NCBI RefSeq assembly: GCF_000429485.1
Contig: NZ_AUBY01000017.1
Location: forward strand, 1-64,000
Origin: Aliagarivorans marinus DSM 23064
GTDB lineage: Bacteria; Pseudomonadota; Gammaproteobacteria; Enterobacterales; Celerinatantimonadaceae
Reading direction: 5' to 3'
DNA length: 64,000 bases
Below the pieces are notes generated by a model, which saw only the letters and a program-made list of their open reading frames with translations, had not been told where the DNA came from and ran no database searches. This document shows, piece by piece, positions 35,352 to 43,987 of this stretch (positions within the stretch are counted from its first letter, which is position 1; every line of letters begins with the position of its first letter). A program made the position numbers and the translations under genes.

Positions 35352-37529
35352 ATGTTTAGTCGAGCTAACTCCAAGGGCTTTCGTTTTAAGCTGCGTCATA
35401 AAGTCACCCTGTTATCGCTGTTCTTGTTGTGCCTGCCGTATCTGGCCTACGAGTTTGTCTGGGAGATGGAGAAGTACCTGCGCTTGGGTCAAGAAAAGAC
35501 CTTGGAAGGGACCACGCAGGCACTGGCGACCGCCTTGCATGAGCGGCCCAAGCTGTTTGACCTGCAAGCCAGCTATCTTAATCAACTGCAAGAGGGGCGC
35601 GATCTGTACGCCTATCCGCTCGCAGCGCCCATTAAGCTCGATGGCAAGCTCGGCGACTGGCAGCCCTACAAACACCGCTGGCTACACTATGGCGGCCAGC
35701 ACAATCTGTTTCGTTCTCCCACCGCTAAATCTCAGGTGAGCTTTACCCATATGGTGGGTAAGTATGAGGGCTATCTGTATGCCTTCTTTGATATCAACGA
35801 TCCTGACTTGGTTTACCGCAGCCGCAGCAGCCTGAGTGTGCAAAATAACGATCATCTGATGATTGCCACAGTCGACCCGCAAGGGCAGCTGCGCCGCTAT
35901 GCCGTCGCCGCCTTTGCCGATGGCTGGGTGAATGGCTTCGCCTTGCCCGATGATCCGGCCTTGCCAGCCGACGCGGAGTTGGCCATTCAGGGCCAGTGGC
36001 GCAGCAAGGTGGGCGGCTACCAGTTGGAGCTGCGTATCCCGGTGAATCTGCTTGGCTCCAAGCTCAGCTTTGCCTATCACGCGTTTCAGCGCACCCCGCA
36101 GCGGCATCTGGCGCAGGTGGTGGGCACATCGTCGATTAAATCGGTGGATGCACTGGGTACGGTGTTGGTGCCCTCGCCGGAGATTGAAGAGATCATCCGC
36201 GGCATGAGCTACAACACCGCGCGTATCTTTGTGCTGGACCGGCACGGCCGGGTATTGGCGAAATCGGGCGATATCCGCGATTCACAAGGGATCTGGTCGC
36301 GCCCGGAAGATGAGCTGAAAGGCAACGATTGGTGGAGCGTGCTGCAGCGTGACTATCTCAACCCCCTCTACTACACCGTGCTGGAGCGCCCGCCCAAGGA
36401 CTTTATAGACTCTCTCGAGGACTCCACCGAGGTCGGTGGCACCCATATTCAAGGGGCCTTGAATGGTGAGCATAGCTCCAGTCGGCGCTTAACCCCAGAG
36501 GGTGCGGCGGTGGTGCTCTCGGCGGCCAGCCCGATCTGGATCGACGGCAAGGTGATGGGGGTGGTGGTGGCTGAAGAGACCACCAACGGCATTCGCTCGA
36601 TTCGTAATCGGGCCTTGGAGAAGCTGTTTACCCTAATGCTAACGGTAATGGCCTTGGGCACCCTAAGCCTGTTTATCTTTGCCTCGGGGATCGCCTCGCG
36701 GATCCGTAAGCTGCGTAATCAAGCCGAGCAGGCGATTGACCCGCAAGGGCGGGTGACCGGTGCGATTACCCCTTCCAACAATGCCGATGAGATTGGCGAC
36801 CTGTCGCGCAGCTTTGCTGACATGGTATCAAGGCTTGGGCAGTACACCGGCTATCTGGAGAAGATGTCGTCGCGTCTCTCCCACGAGTTGCGCACACCGG
36901 TGGCGGTGGTACGCAGCTCGCTGGAGCACTTGGAGCTGCAGCCCTTGGCCGAGCACCAGCAAAAGTATGTGGCGCGGGCGCAAGAGGGGGCCAGCCGCCT
37001 AAGCCTGATCCTGAATAATATGAGCGAGGCGACGCGGCTAGAGCAGAGCCTGTCGCAGGCCGAGTGCTGCGTGTTCCCGCTAGAGCAAGTGGTGGGCGGC
37101 TGCGTGCAGGGCTATCAGCTCACCTACCCCGAGCAGGCCTTCGAGTTTATCGCAGCCGAGGGCGGCGAATCGCTAAGCCTGTATGGGGTGCCCGAGCACA
37201 TCGCTCAGCTACTAGACAAGTTGGTGGATAATGCCCGCGAGTTTGCCCTGCCCGAGAGCGTTATTAAGGTCTCGTTAGCCCAGCAGGAGAACCGCGCCAT
37301 CTTGCAGGTCAGCAATGATGGCCCACTATTGCCTGACGAGATGAATCAGCAGATCTTTGAGTCGATGGTATCGGTACGTGATGAGGCCAAAAAAGACAAG
37401 CCGCACTTGGGCTTAGGGCTGTATATCGCCCGCTTGATTTGCCAGTTTCACAGCGGTGAGATCAGCGCTTTTAACCGTCAGGATGGCTCCGGGGTGGTGG
37501 TGCAGGTTGTGATCCCACTGATTAAGTAG
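35352..37529 (+). CDS. pdsS: Sensor histidine kinase PdsS
   Basis: A 725-residue membrane sensor kinase. Helix 1 is at ~20-38. The periplasmic sensor contains a CBM9-like module (IKLDGKLGDWQPYKHRW to QLELRIPVNLLGSKLSF), a possible sugar-binding fold. A second helix (LFTLMLTVMALGTLSLFIFA) leads to HAMP, then HisKA with the phospho-histidine in SRLSHELRTPVAVV, and the ATPase boxes DNAREF and GLGLYIARLI. Length and layout match the marine sortase-system kinase. It forms a two-gene unit with pdsR. Confidence 0.8.
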   Translation: MFSRANSKGFRFKLRHKVTLLSLFLLCLPYLAYEFVWEMEKYLRLGQEKTLEGTTQALATALHERPKLFDLQASYLNQLQEGRDLYAYPLAAPIKLDGKLGDWQPYKHRWLHYGGQHNLFRSPTAKSQVSFTHMVGKYEGYLYAFFDINDPDLVYRSRSSLSVQNNDHLMIATVDPQGQLRRYAVAAFADGWVNGFALPDDPALPADAELAIQGQWRSKVGGYQLELRIPVNLLGSKLSFAYHAFQRTPQRHLAQVVGTSSIKSVDALGTVLVPSPEIEEIIRGMSYNTARIFVLDRHGRVLAKSGDIRDSQGIWSRPEDELKGNDWWSVLQRDYLNPLYYTVLERPPKDFIDSLEDSTEVGGTHIQGALNGEHSSSRRLTPEGAAVVLSAASPIWIDGKVMGVVVAEETTNGIRSIRNRALEKLFTLMLTVMALGTLSLFIFASGIASRIRKLRNQAEQAIDPQGRVTGAITPSNNADEIGDLSRSFADMVSRLGQYTGYLEKMSSRLSHELRTPVAVVRSSLEHLELQPLAEHQQKYVARAQEGASRLSLILNNMSEATRLEQSLSQAECCVFPLEQVVGGCVQGYQLTYPEQAFEFIAAEGGESLSLYGVPEHIAQLLDKLVDNAREFALPESVIKVSLAQQENRAILQVSNDGPLLPDEMNQQIFESMVSVRDEAKKDKPHLGLGLYIARLICQFHSGEISAFNRQDGSGVVVQVVIPLIK

Positions 37530-37557
37530 GGTATAAGCCTAAGAGCTTATTCCCGAG

Positions 37558-37589
37558 CAACTAGACAAGATTTTTTACAACTAGACAAG
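37558..37589. repeat. Two direct repeats CAACTAGACAAG
   Basis: Identical 12-mers at 37558-37569 and 37578-37589, 20 bases apart, lie just after pdsS. They belong to a wider set of TAGACAAG copies in the window. Confidence 0.8.
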
Positions 37590-37740
37590 CTATAAGCCTA
37601 GGCTTTTATTGGCTTTTTTATCAGGTTTTAAACTTAGAATAGTTAGTCTAAACGTCACTATTTGGACATGTAAGTTACCTTTATTTGTCATTTTCGCCTC
37701 ATAGATTGGAGCATCCCTAACTAAGCAAAGGAATGCTCCA

Positions 37741-39051
37741 ATGAAGACCCCTCGTATGTTTGTCGGTGGCGCAGCCGCGCTACTGCTGTTGGCCGCTTGT
37801 GATGATGATACCGAGACCCGGATTGAAACCGTTGAAACACCGGTGATCGTGCAAGTACCCGCCGGTGCTGCCTTTAACGTTGAGCTTGGCCCTCGCCCTT
37901 ATTATTTAGTCGATGACATGGATGAAGGCGCACTGAAAGATCAACTCGCTGCCTGCGCCGGCGGCCCGTTCTACAAAACCGATTTCTCCATTGGCCACCG
38001 TGGTGCGCCGCTGCAGTTCCCTGAGCATACCCGCGAATCCTATGAAGCCGCGGCGCGTATGGGAGCAGGGATCCTTGAGTGCGATGTGACCTTTACCAGC
38101 GATCAGGAGCTGGTATGTCGCCACTCGCAGTGCGATCTGCACACCACCACAAATATTCTGGCGATCCCTGAGCTGGCGGCGAAGTGCTCTGTGCCGTTTA
38201 CCCCAGCCGACCCTGAGAGCGGTACTCCGGCTCAGGTTCAGTGCTGCACCTCAGACATCACCCTGGCGGAGTTCCGTACCCTGCAAGGTAAGATGGATGC
38301 GGCCAATCCAATGGGCACGACCATCGAAGAGTACATGGATGGCACCGCCGACTACCGTACCGACCTGTATGCCTCAAACGGTACCCTGATGACCCACGCA
38401 GAGAGCGTGGAGCTGTTTAAAACTCTGGGCGTGAAGATGACCCCGGAGCTGAAATCGCCCAGTGTCACCATGCCGTTTAATGGCTTTACCCAAGAAGATT
38501 ACGCACAGAAGCTGATTGATGAGCTCAAGGCTGCCGGTGTGCCGGCCGAAGATGTTTATGCTCAATCGTTCAACCTGAACGATGTCCAATATTGGATTGG
38601 TGCCGAGCCGGAGTTTGGCAATCAAGCGGTGTATCTGGATGGTCGCTACAGCGACCCGGCGTTTGACCCCAGCGACTCATCAAGCTGGACCCCCAGCATG
38701 GAGCAACTGGTGGCCGATGGCGTGAAGATCATCGCACCGCCGCTGTGGGTACTGGTTGCTGAAGAGGGCGATGCGATCGTGCCGTCTGTCTATGCTACCG
38801 CAGCGCGCGAAGCTGGCTTGGATATCATCACCTGGACGCTAGAGCGCTCAGGCCGCCTGTCTGACGGCGGGCCGGATCAAAACGGTGGTTGGTATTATCA
38901 AACCATCGGTAACATCACCAATAACGACGGCGATGCCTTTGCCTTGCTCGATGTGCTGGCCAAAGATGTTGGCGTACTGGGCGTGTTCTCCGATTGGCCA
39001 GCCACCACCACCTACTACGCGAGCTGCATGCGCCTACCCGCGAGCTTATAG
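37741..39051 (+). CDS. Glycerophosphodiester phosphodiesterase lipoprotein
   Basis: A 436-residue GDPD-family enzyme. The lipobox LLAAC at ~16-20 predicts an outer-membrane or periplasmic lipoprotein. Active-site features are [37 protein letters not shown] (HRG, E, E-x-D) and a later [10 protein letters not shown] Cys-rich insert (HSQCDLHT...AKCSVPF...VQCCTSD) suggests disulfides. It hydrolyses glycerophosphodiesters in homologues. It stands alone between pdsS and a terminator, with AAAGGAATG before the ATG. Confidence 0.85.
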   Translation: MKTPRMFVGGAAALLLLAACDDDTETRIETVETPVIVQVPAGAAFNVELGPRPYYLVDDMDEGALKDQLAACAGGPFYKTDFSIGHRGAPLQFPEHTRESYEAAARMGAGILECDVTFTSDQELVCRHSQCDLHTTTNILAIPELAAKCSVPFTPADPESGTPAQVQCCTSDITLAEFRTLQGKMDAANPMGTTIEEYMDGTADYRTDLYASNGTLMTHAESVELFKTLGVKMTPELKSPSVTMPFNGFTQEDYAQKLIDELKAAGVPAEDVYAQSFNLNDVQYWIGAEPEFGNQAVYLDGRYSDPAFDPSDSSSWTPSMEQLVADGVKIIAPPLWVLVAEEGDAIVPSVYATAAREAGLDIITWTLERSGRLSDGGPDQNGGWYYQTIGNITNNDGDAFALLDVLAKDVGVLGVFSDWPATTTYYASCMRLPASL

Positions 39052-39105
39052 CCGCTAGCATGTAGCCGCAGTAACTGTAACGACTAAGCTACACACTCCC
39101 AACGC

Positions 39106-39134
39106 AAAGGCCCGCGACAAAAGACGGGCCTTTT
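39106..39134 (+). terminator. Terminator of the phosphodiesterase gene
   Basis: AAAGGCCCG and CGGGCCTTTT form a 9-bp stem ending in T-residues, 55 bases after the stop. Confidence 0.88.
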
Positions 39135-39307
39135 GTTGCTACTCCCGCCTGAAAGCAAGTATTCACTTCGCTTGCGCGCGTTGCGTTTGATGTAATTTTG
39201 ATAAATGGTTTAGTTTGTTGCTTTTTTCGACTAAGCTGGTCCCTTACTTTTATTAATCTGTGTCTTAACACATTTTGATTTGCGCCCGGGTTATGGGCGA
39301 TTGTTAG

Positions 39308-39332
39308 CATCGGGGTATACGTATTCCCGATG
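39308..39332. promoter_or_regulatory. Palindrome upstream of the diguanylate cyclase
   Basis: CATCGGG and CCCGATG are 7-base arms separated by 11 bases that include GTATAC, 24 bases before the start codon. It is a candidate operator. Confidence 0.4.
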
Positions 39333-39355
39333 TGGTTTACTTGTCACGGAAGACT

Positions 39356-41290
39356 ATGAACACCCAAGGCTGCTTGACTGCTCGAACGCGATTGTTTTGT
39401 TGTTTGCTATTACTGATCTGCGCATCAGTTCGAGCTGAGCCTCCCTCCCTTGTCTCCGAGCTTTCTAGTTTTAGCTCTGCCAAGCATGGATTAACCGCCA
39501 AGCCGGAGCTTATCGAATCCGGCTGGTCCTATCACTGGGGAGATATTCCTCGAAGTGGCGACAATTGGGCTTTTGATGGTGAGCATTGGACGGCTGTTGC
39601 CGACCTTGGCTCACTGTCACAGCGGGGTGATGAAACCATCTTGTGGTTGCGTCTGGAGCTGCCCGCCAACCGTTGGCGCGACCCCTACATCTTTGCCAAC
39701 AGCTTTGATTTGACCGCTCAAGTGTATGAGCAGGGCCAGCTAAGCTACCAGTTTGGTGAGTTTGATGAACAGGGTAACAGCCGCTTTGCGGGCTGGCCTT
39801 GGCACCTTATCCCGGTCAACCAGCTTGAGCCTACCACCTTGTACTTTCGAGTGTATTCCAACTACGCGTGGATCGGCTTGTCTGGTCCCTTGCTGATTGG
39901 CAACAAGGCCGATTTGTTGGCGCAGGTCTATCACCGCGGATTGTGGGGGCAGTTCTTTATTGGCGTCGTTGCCATTGTGGGCTTGTTGGTCACCCTGTTG
40001 GGCTTAATCAAACAAGAGCGCAGCGGGGCGCTATCGGCCGGCTTGTTGTCTACTAATCTCGCGTTGATGATGTTCGCGGAGAACGAGCTGGCTCAAGAAG
40101 TGGTCTACGCCCCCTTGGTGTGGCGCTATATCGCCGCCTTCAGCTACTTCTTGATTCCGGCGTTCCTATCTTGGGTGGTGGTGGCTTGGCTGAAGCTCAA
40201 TCGTTCCCGCTTAGTGCGTGGCATTGCTCAGATCTCCCTGCTGTTTCCCGCTGGTGTGCTGTTTGCCACCTTGGTGTTTGATTACGTGTTTATCAACGCC
40301 TACCCGCTGTTCGATGGCCTGTTCATCGTGCTGGTATTGGGGCTGTTGGTGGCCAGCTGTCGCAAGGCCCTCAGTTGGTTGCGGCCGCTGCAAGCAGCGC
40401 GTGCAGCGTCGGACGAACCGGGGCTGAGTTGGGTCAAGCTGCCCGATGGCGGCGCCCAGCAGGTATTGGTGGTGTTTGGCATTGTGGTGCTGTTTGTCTC
40501 CTTGCTGCTGGATATGCTGAGCTCCCATGGCTTTATCACCTGGATTGGCCGCACCGGCCAGTGGGGACTGAGCCTGTTCTCGCTTACTCTACTTGGGGTA
40601 TATCTGCTCAAAGATCTGCGACAGCAGCGACGCTTGCGCCGCCTGACCGCCTCACTGGAGGCGGAGGTAGAGCAACGCACCAAGGCGCTACGCTCCAGTG
40701 AGCAGCGACTCAAGCAACTGGCCCGAGAGGACTTCCTCACCAAGCTGCTAAACCGACGCGCCTTTATGGAGTTGGCCACCCGTCAAGTATCCACCTCGCT
40801 GCGTTACCACCAGCCCTTGTCGCTGCTGTTGTTTGATATCGACCACTTTAAACAGGTCAACGATCAATACGGTCACCCCACCGGCGATCAGGTACTCAAA
40901 TCGATTGCTCAGGCGATCAAGCTGACCTGCCGACAAACCGACTTGCTCTGTCGCTATGGCGGTGAAGAGTTCGCTCTGTTGCTGCAGGCGTCCAAGCCAG
41001 AGCAGGCCAAGGTGCTGAGCGAGCGCCTACAAGAGGCGATCTGTGCGATTTCGGTGACCGGCCCGCATGGAGAAGAGATCAAGGTGACCGCCAGCTTTGG
41101 TTTGATCTACCTAACCCGCTACCAATGCGATGAGCAGAGCGTGAGCAAGCTAGATGCCGAGCAGCTGCTGCAGGAGCTGTTGGCCAAGGCGGATGATCTG
41201 ATGTATCAGGTGAAAAGCGATGGCCGTAACGATATGCGCTTCGAGGTGATTACCAGCCCTTCGCTCAGTAAAACGGTGCAGAGCAGCTAG
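39356..41290 (+). CDS. Membrane diguanylate cyclase (7TMR-DISM-like plus GGDEF)
   Basis: A 644-residue protein. The signal peptide ends near SVRAEPP, followed by a periplasmic beta-sandwich domain (to ~190), seven or so helices (~205-425), a short coiled coil, and a GGDEF domain. The active-site loop is RYGGEEFALLL, a functional GGEEF variant, and FDIDHFKQVNDQYGHPTGD is intact. It makes cyclic di-GMP from GTP. CGGAAG precedes the ATG at 39356. The N-terminal sensor ligand is unknown. Confidence 0.87.
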   Translation: MNTQGCLTARTRLFCCLLLLICASVRAEPPSLVSELSSFSSAKHGLTAKPELIESGWSYHWGDIPRSGDNWAFDGEHWTAVADLGSLSQRGDETILWLRLELPANRWRDPYIFANSFDLTAQVYEQGQLSYQFGEFDEQGNSRFAGWPWHLIPVNQLEPTTLYFRVYSNYAWIGLSGPLLIGNKADLLAQVYHRGLWGQFFIGVVAIVGLLVTLLGLIKQERSGALSAGLLSTNLALMMFAENELAQEVVYAPLVWRYIAAFSYFLIPAFLSWVVVAWLKLNRSRLVRGIAQISLLFPAGVLFATLVFDYVFINAYPLFDGLFIVLVLGLLVASCRKALSWLRPLQAARAASDEPGLSWVKLPDGGAQQVLVVFGIVVLFVSLLLDMLSSHGFITWIGRTGQWGLSLFSLTLLGVYLLKDLRQQRRLRRLTASLEAEVEQRTKALRSSEQRLKQLAREDFLTKLLNRRAFMELATRQVSTSLRYHQPLSLLLFDIDHFKQVNDQYGHPTGDQVLKSIAQAIKLTCRQTDLLCRYGGEEFALLLQASKPEQAKVLSERLQEAICAISVTGPHGEEIKVTASFGLIYLTRYQCDEQSVSKLDAEQLLQELLAKADDLMYQVKSDGRNDMRFEVITSPSLSKTVQSS

Positions 41291-41291
41291 T

Positions 41292-41326
41292 CAGCCTTAT
41301 CTTTTCTATGAAGATAAGGCTGTTTA
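41292..41326. terminator. Bidirectional-type terminator
   Basis: CAGCCTTATCTT and AAGATAAGGCTG form a 12-bp stem with a 7-base loop between the converging cyclase and SDR genes. A short T-run follows on the plus strand. Confidence 0.75.
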
Positions 41327-41343
41327 GCTGAGATTGCGCAGGG

Positions 41344-42117
41344 CTAGTTTCTACCGGCGATCACGCCGCCATCCACATCCCAAATCGCCCCGGTGACCCA
41401 GCCTGTCTGCTCTTGCAGAAGGAACACGATGCTATTGGCAACGTCCTCTGGGGTGCCAATACGGCCGATGGGGTGGAAGCCATCGAAGCCTTGTAGCGCT
41501 TGGTCGAGCTCAGAGGGGTCGATAAAGGTCTCGTAGATCGGCGTTTTAACCACGGCAGGCGATACCGCGTTGACCCGGATATGGTCATCGGCCAGCTCCA
41601 TTGCCATATGTTGGGTTAGCGCGTGCAAGCCCGCTTTCGCCATGGAGTAGGCCGACGAAGGGGTGGCCTTAATCGCTTGTTTCGCCCACATCGAGCCAAT
41701 GTTGACCACCGAGCCACCGCCATGTTGGCGCATGTTCTTGGCGACTGCTTGAGTGATAAAGAAGGTGGCGCGGTTCAAGTCGGCGTAGATGTCGTAGTCT
41801 TGTTGGCTGTGCTCCAAGAACGGTTTGGGGTTGAAGTAACCGGCAGCGTTCACCAGGTATTGGATATGTCGCGGCTCTTGCTCAATCTGGCTGATCAGCA
41901 CAGCGAGTTGTTGTGGCTCGTAAAGATCGACCTGTAGGGTTTCGACGGTGGCTTGGTTTGCCGCGCTGAGAGCCAGCTCAGTCTTGGCCTTGTCCAGTTT
42001 ACTGGCATTCTTGCCAAGGATGATGGTGCTGGTGCCTTGGGCGACCAGTTGTTTGGCGGTTGCCAGGCCCATACCACTTGAGCCGCCAACGATTAATGCT
42101 ACGCCTACACTATTCAT
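41344..42117 (-). CDS. Short-chain dehydrogenase/reductase
   Basis: A 257-residue classical SDR. The nucleotide motif is [13 protein letters not shown] (TGxxxGxG class), NAAG is in LVNAAGYF, the catalytic Ser lies in VVNIGS, and YxxxK is YSMAKAG. It probably oxidises or reduces a small alcohol or ketone with NAD(P). The ATG at 42117 has GGAGAAA upstream; a longer frame reaches into the operator region. It is divergent from an HxlR regulator that likely controls it. Confidence 0.88.
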   Translation of the reverse strand: MNSVGVALIVGGSSGMGLATAKQLVAQGTSTIILGKNASKLDKAKTELALSAANQATVETLQVDLYEPQQLAVLISQIEQEPRHIQYLVNAAGYFNPKPFLEHSQQDYDIYADLNRATFFITQAVAKNMRQHGGGSVVNIGSMWAKQAIKATPSSAYSMAKAGLHALTQHMAMELADDHIRVNAVSPAVVKTPIYETFIDPSELDQALQGFDGFHPIGRIGTPEDVANSIVFLLQEQTGWVTGAIWDVDGGVIAGRN

Positions 42118-42186
42118 GTTGTTTCTCCGGTCTATGTTAGTGTTCGAAGCCAACTTAGCGCTCGACGTGGAGCAAAAATAGTACGC

Positions 42187-42205
42187 ACCTACTGGTAAGG
42201 TAGGT
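42187..42205. promoter_or_regulatory. Candidate HxlR operator
   Basis: ACCTAC-N7-GTAGGT lies in the SDR/hxlR divergent spacer, within a larger partial symmetry (TAGTAC / GTACTA). It is placed to overlap both promoters. Confidence 0.55.
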
Positions 42206-42223
42206 ACTAATGGGTTCATCTTA

Positions 42224-42568
42224 ATGAAAAATAACGAAATATTTTTGTCGAGAAAAATGCCGCCCAGCGACAGCGCGCGCATGGTGGAAGCCATCTTTGG
42301 CTGTAAATGGTCGCTGACGGTGTATCAGCTGCTGGCTCTTGGGGTGAACCGCCCCGGTGAGATGGTGCGCAGCGTGGATGGCTTGACCACCAAGGTGCTC
42401 AATCAATGCCTGCGCAGAAATGTCGAATTTGGCATTCTCAATCGGGTGTCATACAACGAGATCCCGCCTCGGGTGGAGTACCAAGTCACTGAGTTTGGCG
42501 AGAAGTTTATGCGTGTGGTGAGCGAGATTGAAGCGCTACAGAAGGATATCGACACCCAGTACCCATAG
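42224..42568 (+). CDS. HxlR-family transcriptional regulator
   Basis: A 114-residue winged-helix regulator. [49 protein letters not shown] and the wing [13 protein letters not shown] define the HxlR/MarR-like family; the Cys in FGCKW is the redox- or aldehyde-sensing cysteine in some members. It is divergently paired with the SDR gene, and an inverted repeat lies between them, so autoregulation plus control of the SDR is likely. Confidence 0.88.
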   Translation: MKNNEIFLSRKMPPSDSARMVEAIFGCKWSLTVYQLLALGVNRPGEMVRSVDGLTTKVLNQCLRRNVEFGILNRVSYNEIPPRVEYQVTEFGEKFMRVVSEIEALQKDIDTQYP

Positions 42569-42650
42569 CGTGCCGCGTTGGCTAAGAGCGAAGCCCGGTG
42601 AAGGGCTCCGCGCTTTGTCGTTGTGTTCTCTCTTGCTTTACTTTCTCGAT

Positions 42651-43784
42651 TTAAGACGGTTCCTTATCCATTGCCAGCTCCGCCACTGCGCCTTGATGCA
42701 GCAGTTGGTAGATCTCGTTGCGGATCAGATTGGCATCTTCCGCGGTTAGGGTCTGGTCCATATCCCGTATCACCAGTCGCAGCAGCAGGTTCTTCTGCTC
42801 AGGCCGGATGGCTAGGCGTGCTTTGGCAGGCTCTGGCAGTTGGTCATATGCGGTTTGCTGAACCACGGTGAGTGATTCAATCGATGACTGCCGTGGATAA
42901 GCGCACCGTATTCGATCGCCGATCTGCTCTTCATCCATCTCCATATCAACCACCAAGGATAGGTCGCGGGTAATTGCGGGCATCACCGACACTGCGCGAT
43001 AGGGCTGTAGGTCGTGCATCTGCGCGAGTACCCGAGGATCGCGGCTTCGCAGCAGACGTATATCGGGGATGTCCTTGCTGATCATTAGCAGCCGATCCAG
43101 CCCCAGCCCCATTGCCAAGCCGCTATGATGCAGCAAACCCGCTTGCGCTAAGATGGTCGGGTGGATCAAGCCGCATTCGCCCACCTCAATCCAATCGCCT
43201 TGCCAATGCGCATCGATTTGCACGCCATCGGTGGTGTAGGGGTGGGGCGATGGGGTGATCCGCCACTCGGTGTGGGGGATCAATGTGTCCATCAGCGTGG
43301 CGATCATTTGATGGAGGTCGTCGAGGCTAGCCGCGCCCGCAGCTTGGTTATCGACTACCCGCCAAAGATCGAGCTGGTGGGGTTCGGCGCAGTGCAGGCG
43401 GTCGATACTGTCACGTCGATAGACCAGGCCGGGGATGACGATTAGTTGGTCTGCCCGGCTATCCCCCGCCATGCCCGCAAGGTAGTCAGGGATGGCACTG
43501 GAGGTCTGGGTGCGCAGGATATAGTGCTCAGTCACGTAACGGGTGTAGCGGGCGGCTCGCGCTGCGCCATCGCTGGGATAGTTAAGCCGATCGTAGTTGC
43601 TGCTAAGTGGCACCACTGGGCTGGCGCGAAGGATATGCAACGGGCACTGCCATCGCTGTTTGAGCGCCTCGGCGGCGGCTGTTACCAGTTGGCCCATCGC
43701 ATGCTCTGGGGCCTGCAAGGGATCGCTGAGATCGACGATGGAAAGGGAAGCAACAAGTTGAGTTTGATTGAGTAAATTAAGCAT
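42651..43784 (-). CDS. Single-chain PheRS-like protein (class II core plus FDX-ACB)
   Basis: A 377-residue protein fusing a PheS-like catalytic core to a PheT-like ferredoxin-fold anticodon domain. Core motifs are YILRTQTSSAIPDYL, GLVYRRDSIDRLHCAEPHQLDLW (equivalent to the PheS RRD...H..EFHQ block) and motif 3, GLAMGLGLDRLLMISKDIPDIRLL. The FDX-ACB part begins near YRAVSVMPAITRDLSLVV at ~290. This is the layout of mitochondrial PheRS, whereas normal bacterial PheRS is an (alpha-beta)2 enzyme from pheST. It is therefore a paralogue: a spare or resistant synthetase, or an amino-acid-activating enzyme. The ATG follows AACAGGAG. An attenuator-like hairpin lies upstream. Confidence 0.8.
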   Translation of the reverse strand: MLNLLNQTQLVASLSIVDLSDPLQAPEHAMGQLVTAAAEALKQRWQCPLHILRASPVVPLSSNYDRLNYPSDGAARAARYTRYVTEHYILRTQTSSAIPDYLAGMAGDSRADQLIVIPGLVYRRDSIDRLHCAEPHQLDLWRVVDNQAAGAASLDDLHQMIATLMDTLIPHTEWRITPSPHPYTTDGVQIDAHWQGDWIEVGECGLIHPTILAQAGLLHHSGLAMGLGLDRLLMISKDIPDIRLLRSRDPRVLAQMHDLQPYRAVSVMPAITRDLSLVVDMEMDEEQIGDRIRCAYPRQSSIESLTVVQQTAYDQLPEPAKARLAIRPEQKNLLLRLVIRDMDQTLTAEDANLIRNEIYQLLHQGAVAELAMDKEPS

Positions 43785-43822
43785 ACCTAGCTCCTGTTTA
43801 GATAATGGAGCGGAACATACAA

Positions 43823-43853
43823 AAATCCCCCGGGAAGAGGCCGGGGGATTTCC
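43823..43853 (-). terminator. Attenuator-like hairpin before the PheRS-like gene
   Basis: On the minus strand AAATCCCCCGG, CCTCTT and CCCGGGGGATTTTT make a very stable stem ending in a T-run, 39 bases before the PheRS-like start and 135 bases after the preceding gene. It may attenuate the PheRS-like gene or terminate the upstream transport gene. Confidence 0.75.
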
Positions 43854-43987
43854 GCATTCAACACTGTCATCGTTTTACATCATATGACTAAGCCACCCGA
43901 GCCTTGAGGTTCCCGAGGGCACATAAATCGTGTCTGGTATGCGATTATCACTATGTTCATGAAATGACTATAAATTATCCACTTATG

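Noticed and set aside
43880-43960. 26-codon leader peptide for the PheRS-like gene as a called gene
   Set aside because: No ribosome site and no run of Phe codons; kept only as a hint in the attenuator finding.
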